Source of the DNA: an uncultured Clostridia bacterium
GTDB taxonomy: Bacteria; Bacillota; Clostridia; Saccharofermentanales; Saccharofermentanaceae
Direction: 5' to 3'
NCBI GenBank assembly: GCA_947304405.1
Contig: CAMZBB010000020.1
Coordinates: 1-32,435 of the forward strand
DNA: 32,435 nt
Positions 32,397 to 32,435 of the stretch are shown here, in pieces. Within the stretch, counting starts at the first letter, position 1, and the number at the start of each line of letters is the position of its first letter. The notes beneath the pieces are model-generated. The model was not told where the DNA came from. It worked only from the letters and a program-made list of their open reading frames with translations, and did not search any database. A program made the position numbers and the translations under genes.

Positions 32397-32435
32397 TATA
32401 TTGCGAATTATCCAACAATTCACTTGACTTTAATC

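Overview
This window looks like chromosomal DNA of an anaerobic Bacillota of the Clostridia (gut or rumen type). The evidence is clostridial ChW cell-wall repeats on a GH25 hydrolase, strong GGAGG ribosome binding sites, extended -10 promoters, a BlaI/M56 pair, a DUF6273-like lipoprotein and a YknXYZ-like ABC operon. No rRNA, CRISPR array, integrase or transposase was found. Assignment below class level is not possible from the sequence alone.

Layout. (1) 1-7981, minus strand: a housekeeping operon reading GH25 lysozyme-like protein, glmU, pth, mfd, with tRNA-Arg(CCG) behind its own promoter at the end of mfd. (2) 8048-11956, minus strand: a lactate/malate dehydrogenase-family gene, a TGS-less thrS and trxA. 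Each has a promoter, a terminator or both. The gaps hold hairpin-forming inverted repeats. (3) 11977-18776, plus strand: an HxlR regulator divergent from trxA, then an ABC export operon of adaptor, ATPase, MacB/FtsX-type permease and a second adaptor. (4) 18780-22695: an array of three near-identical inverted repeats at exact 73-bp intervals, a membrane protein of unknown function (minus), a lower-GC lipoprotein and a membrane-bound EAL phosphodiesterase with a degenerate GGDEF domain. (5) 22701-26978, minus strand: a hybrid histidine kinase overlapping a lone sugar-type binding lipoprotein, followed by decayed small genes. (6) 27279-30540, plus strand: a BlaI repressor with two operator palindromes and a BlaR1-like M56 metalloprotease whose outer sensor is two tandem parallel beta-helix domains. 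(7) 30551-32435, minus strand: a GNAT acetyltransferase overlapping a Fic protein, with palindromes near the Fic promoter.

How the parts fit. Regions 3-6 are rich in envelope sensing and export: a two-adaptor ABC pump, a c-di-GMP phosphodiesterase, a binding-protein/hybrid-kinase pair and a BlaI/BlaR1-like circuit. The best candidates for something undescribed are the M56 beta-helix receptor, which has no penicillin-binding sensor, and the evenly spaced palindrome arrays at 9289-9381 and 18795-18975. All functional calls rest on motif reading. No database search was run.
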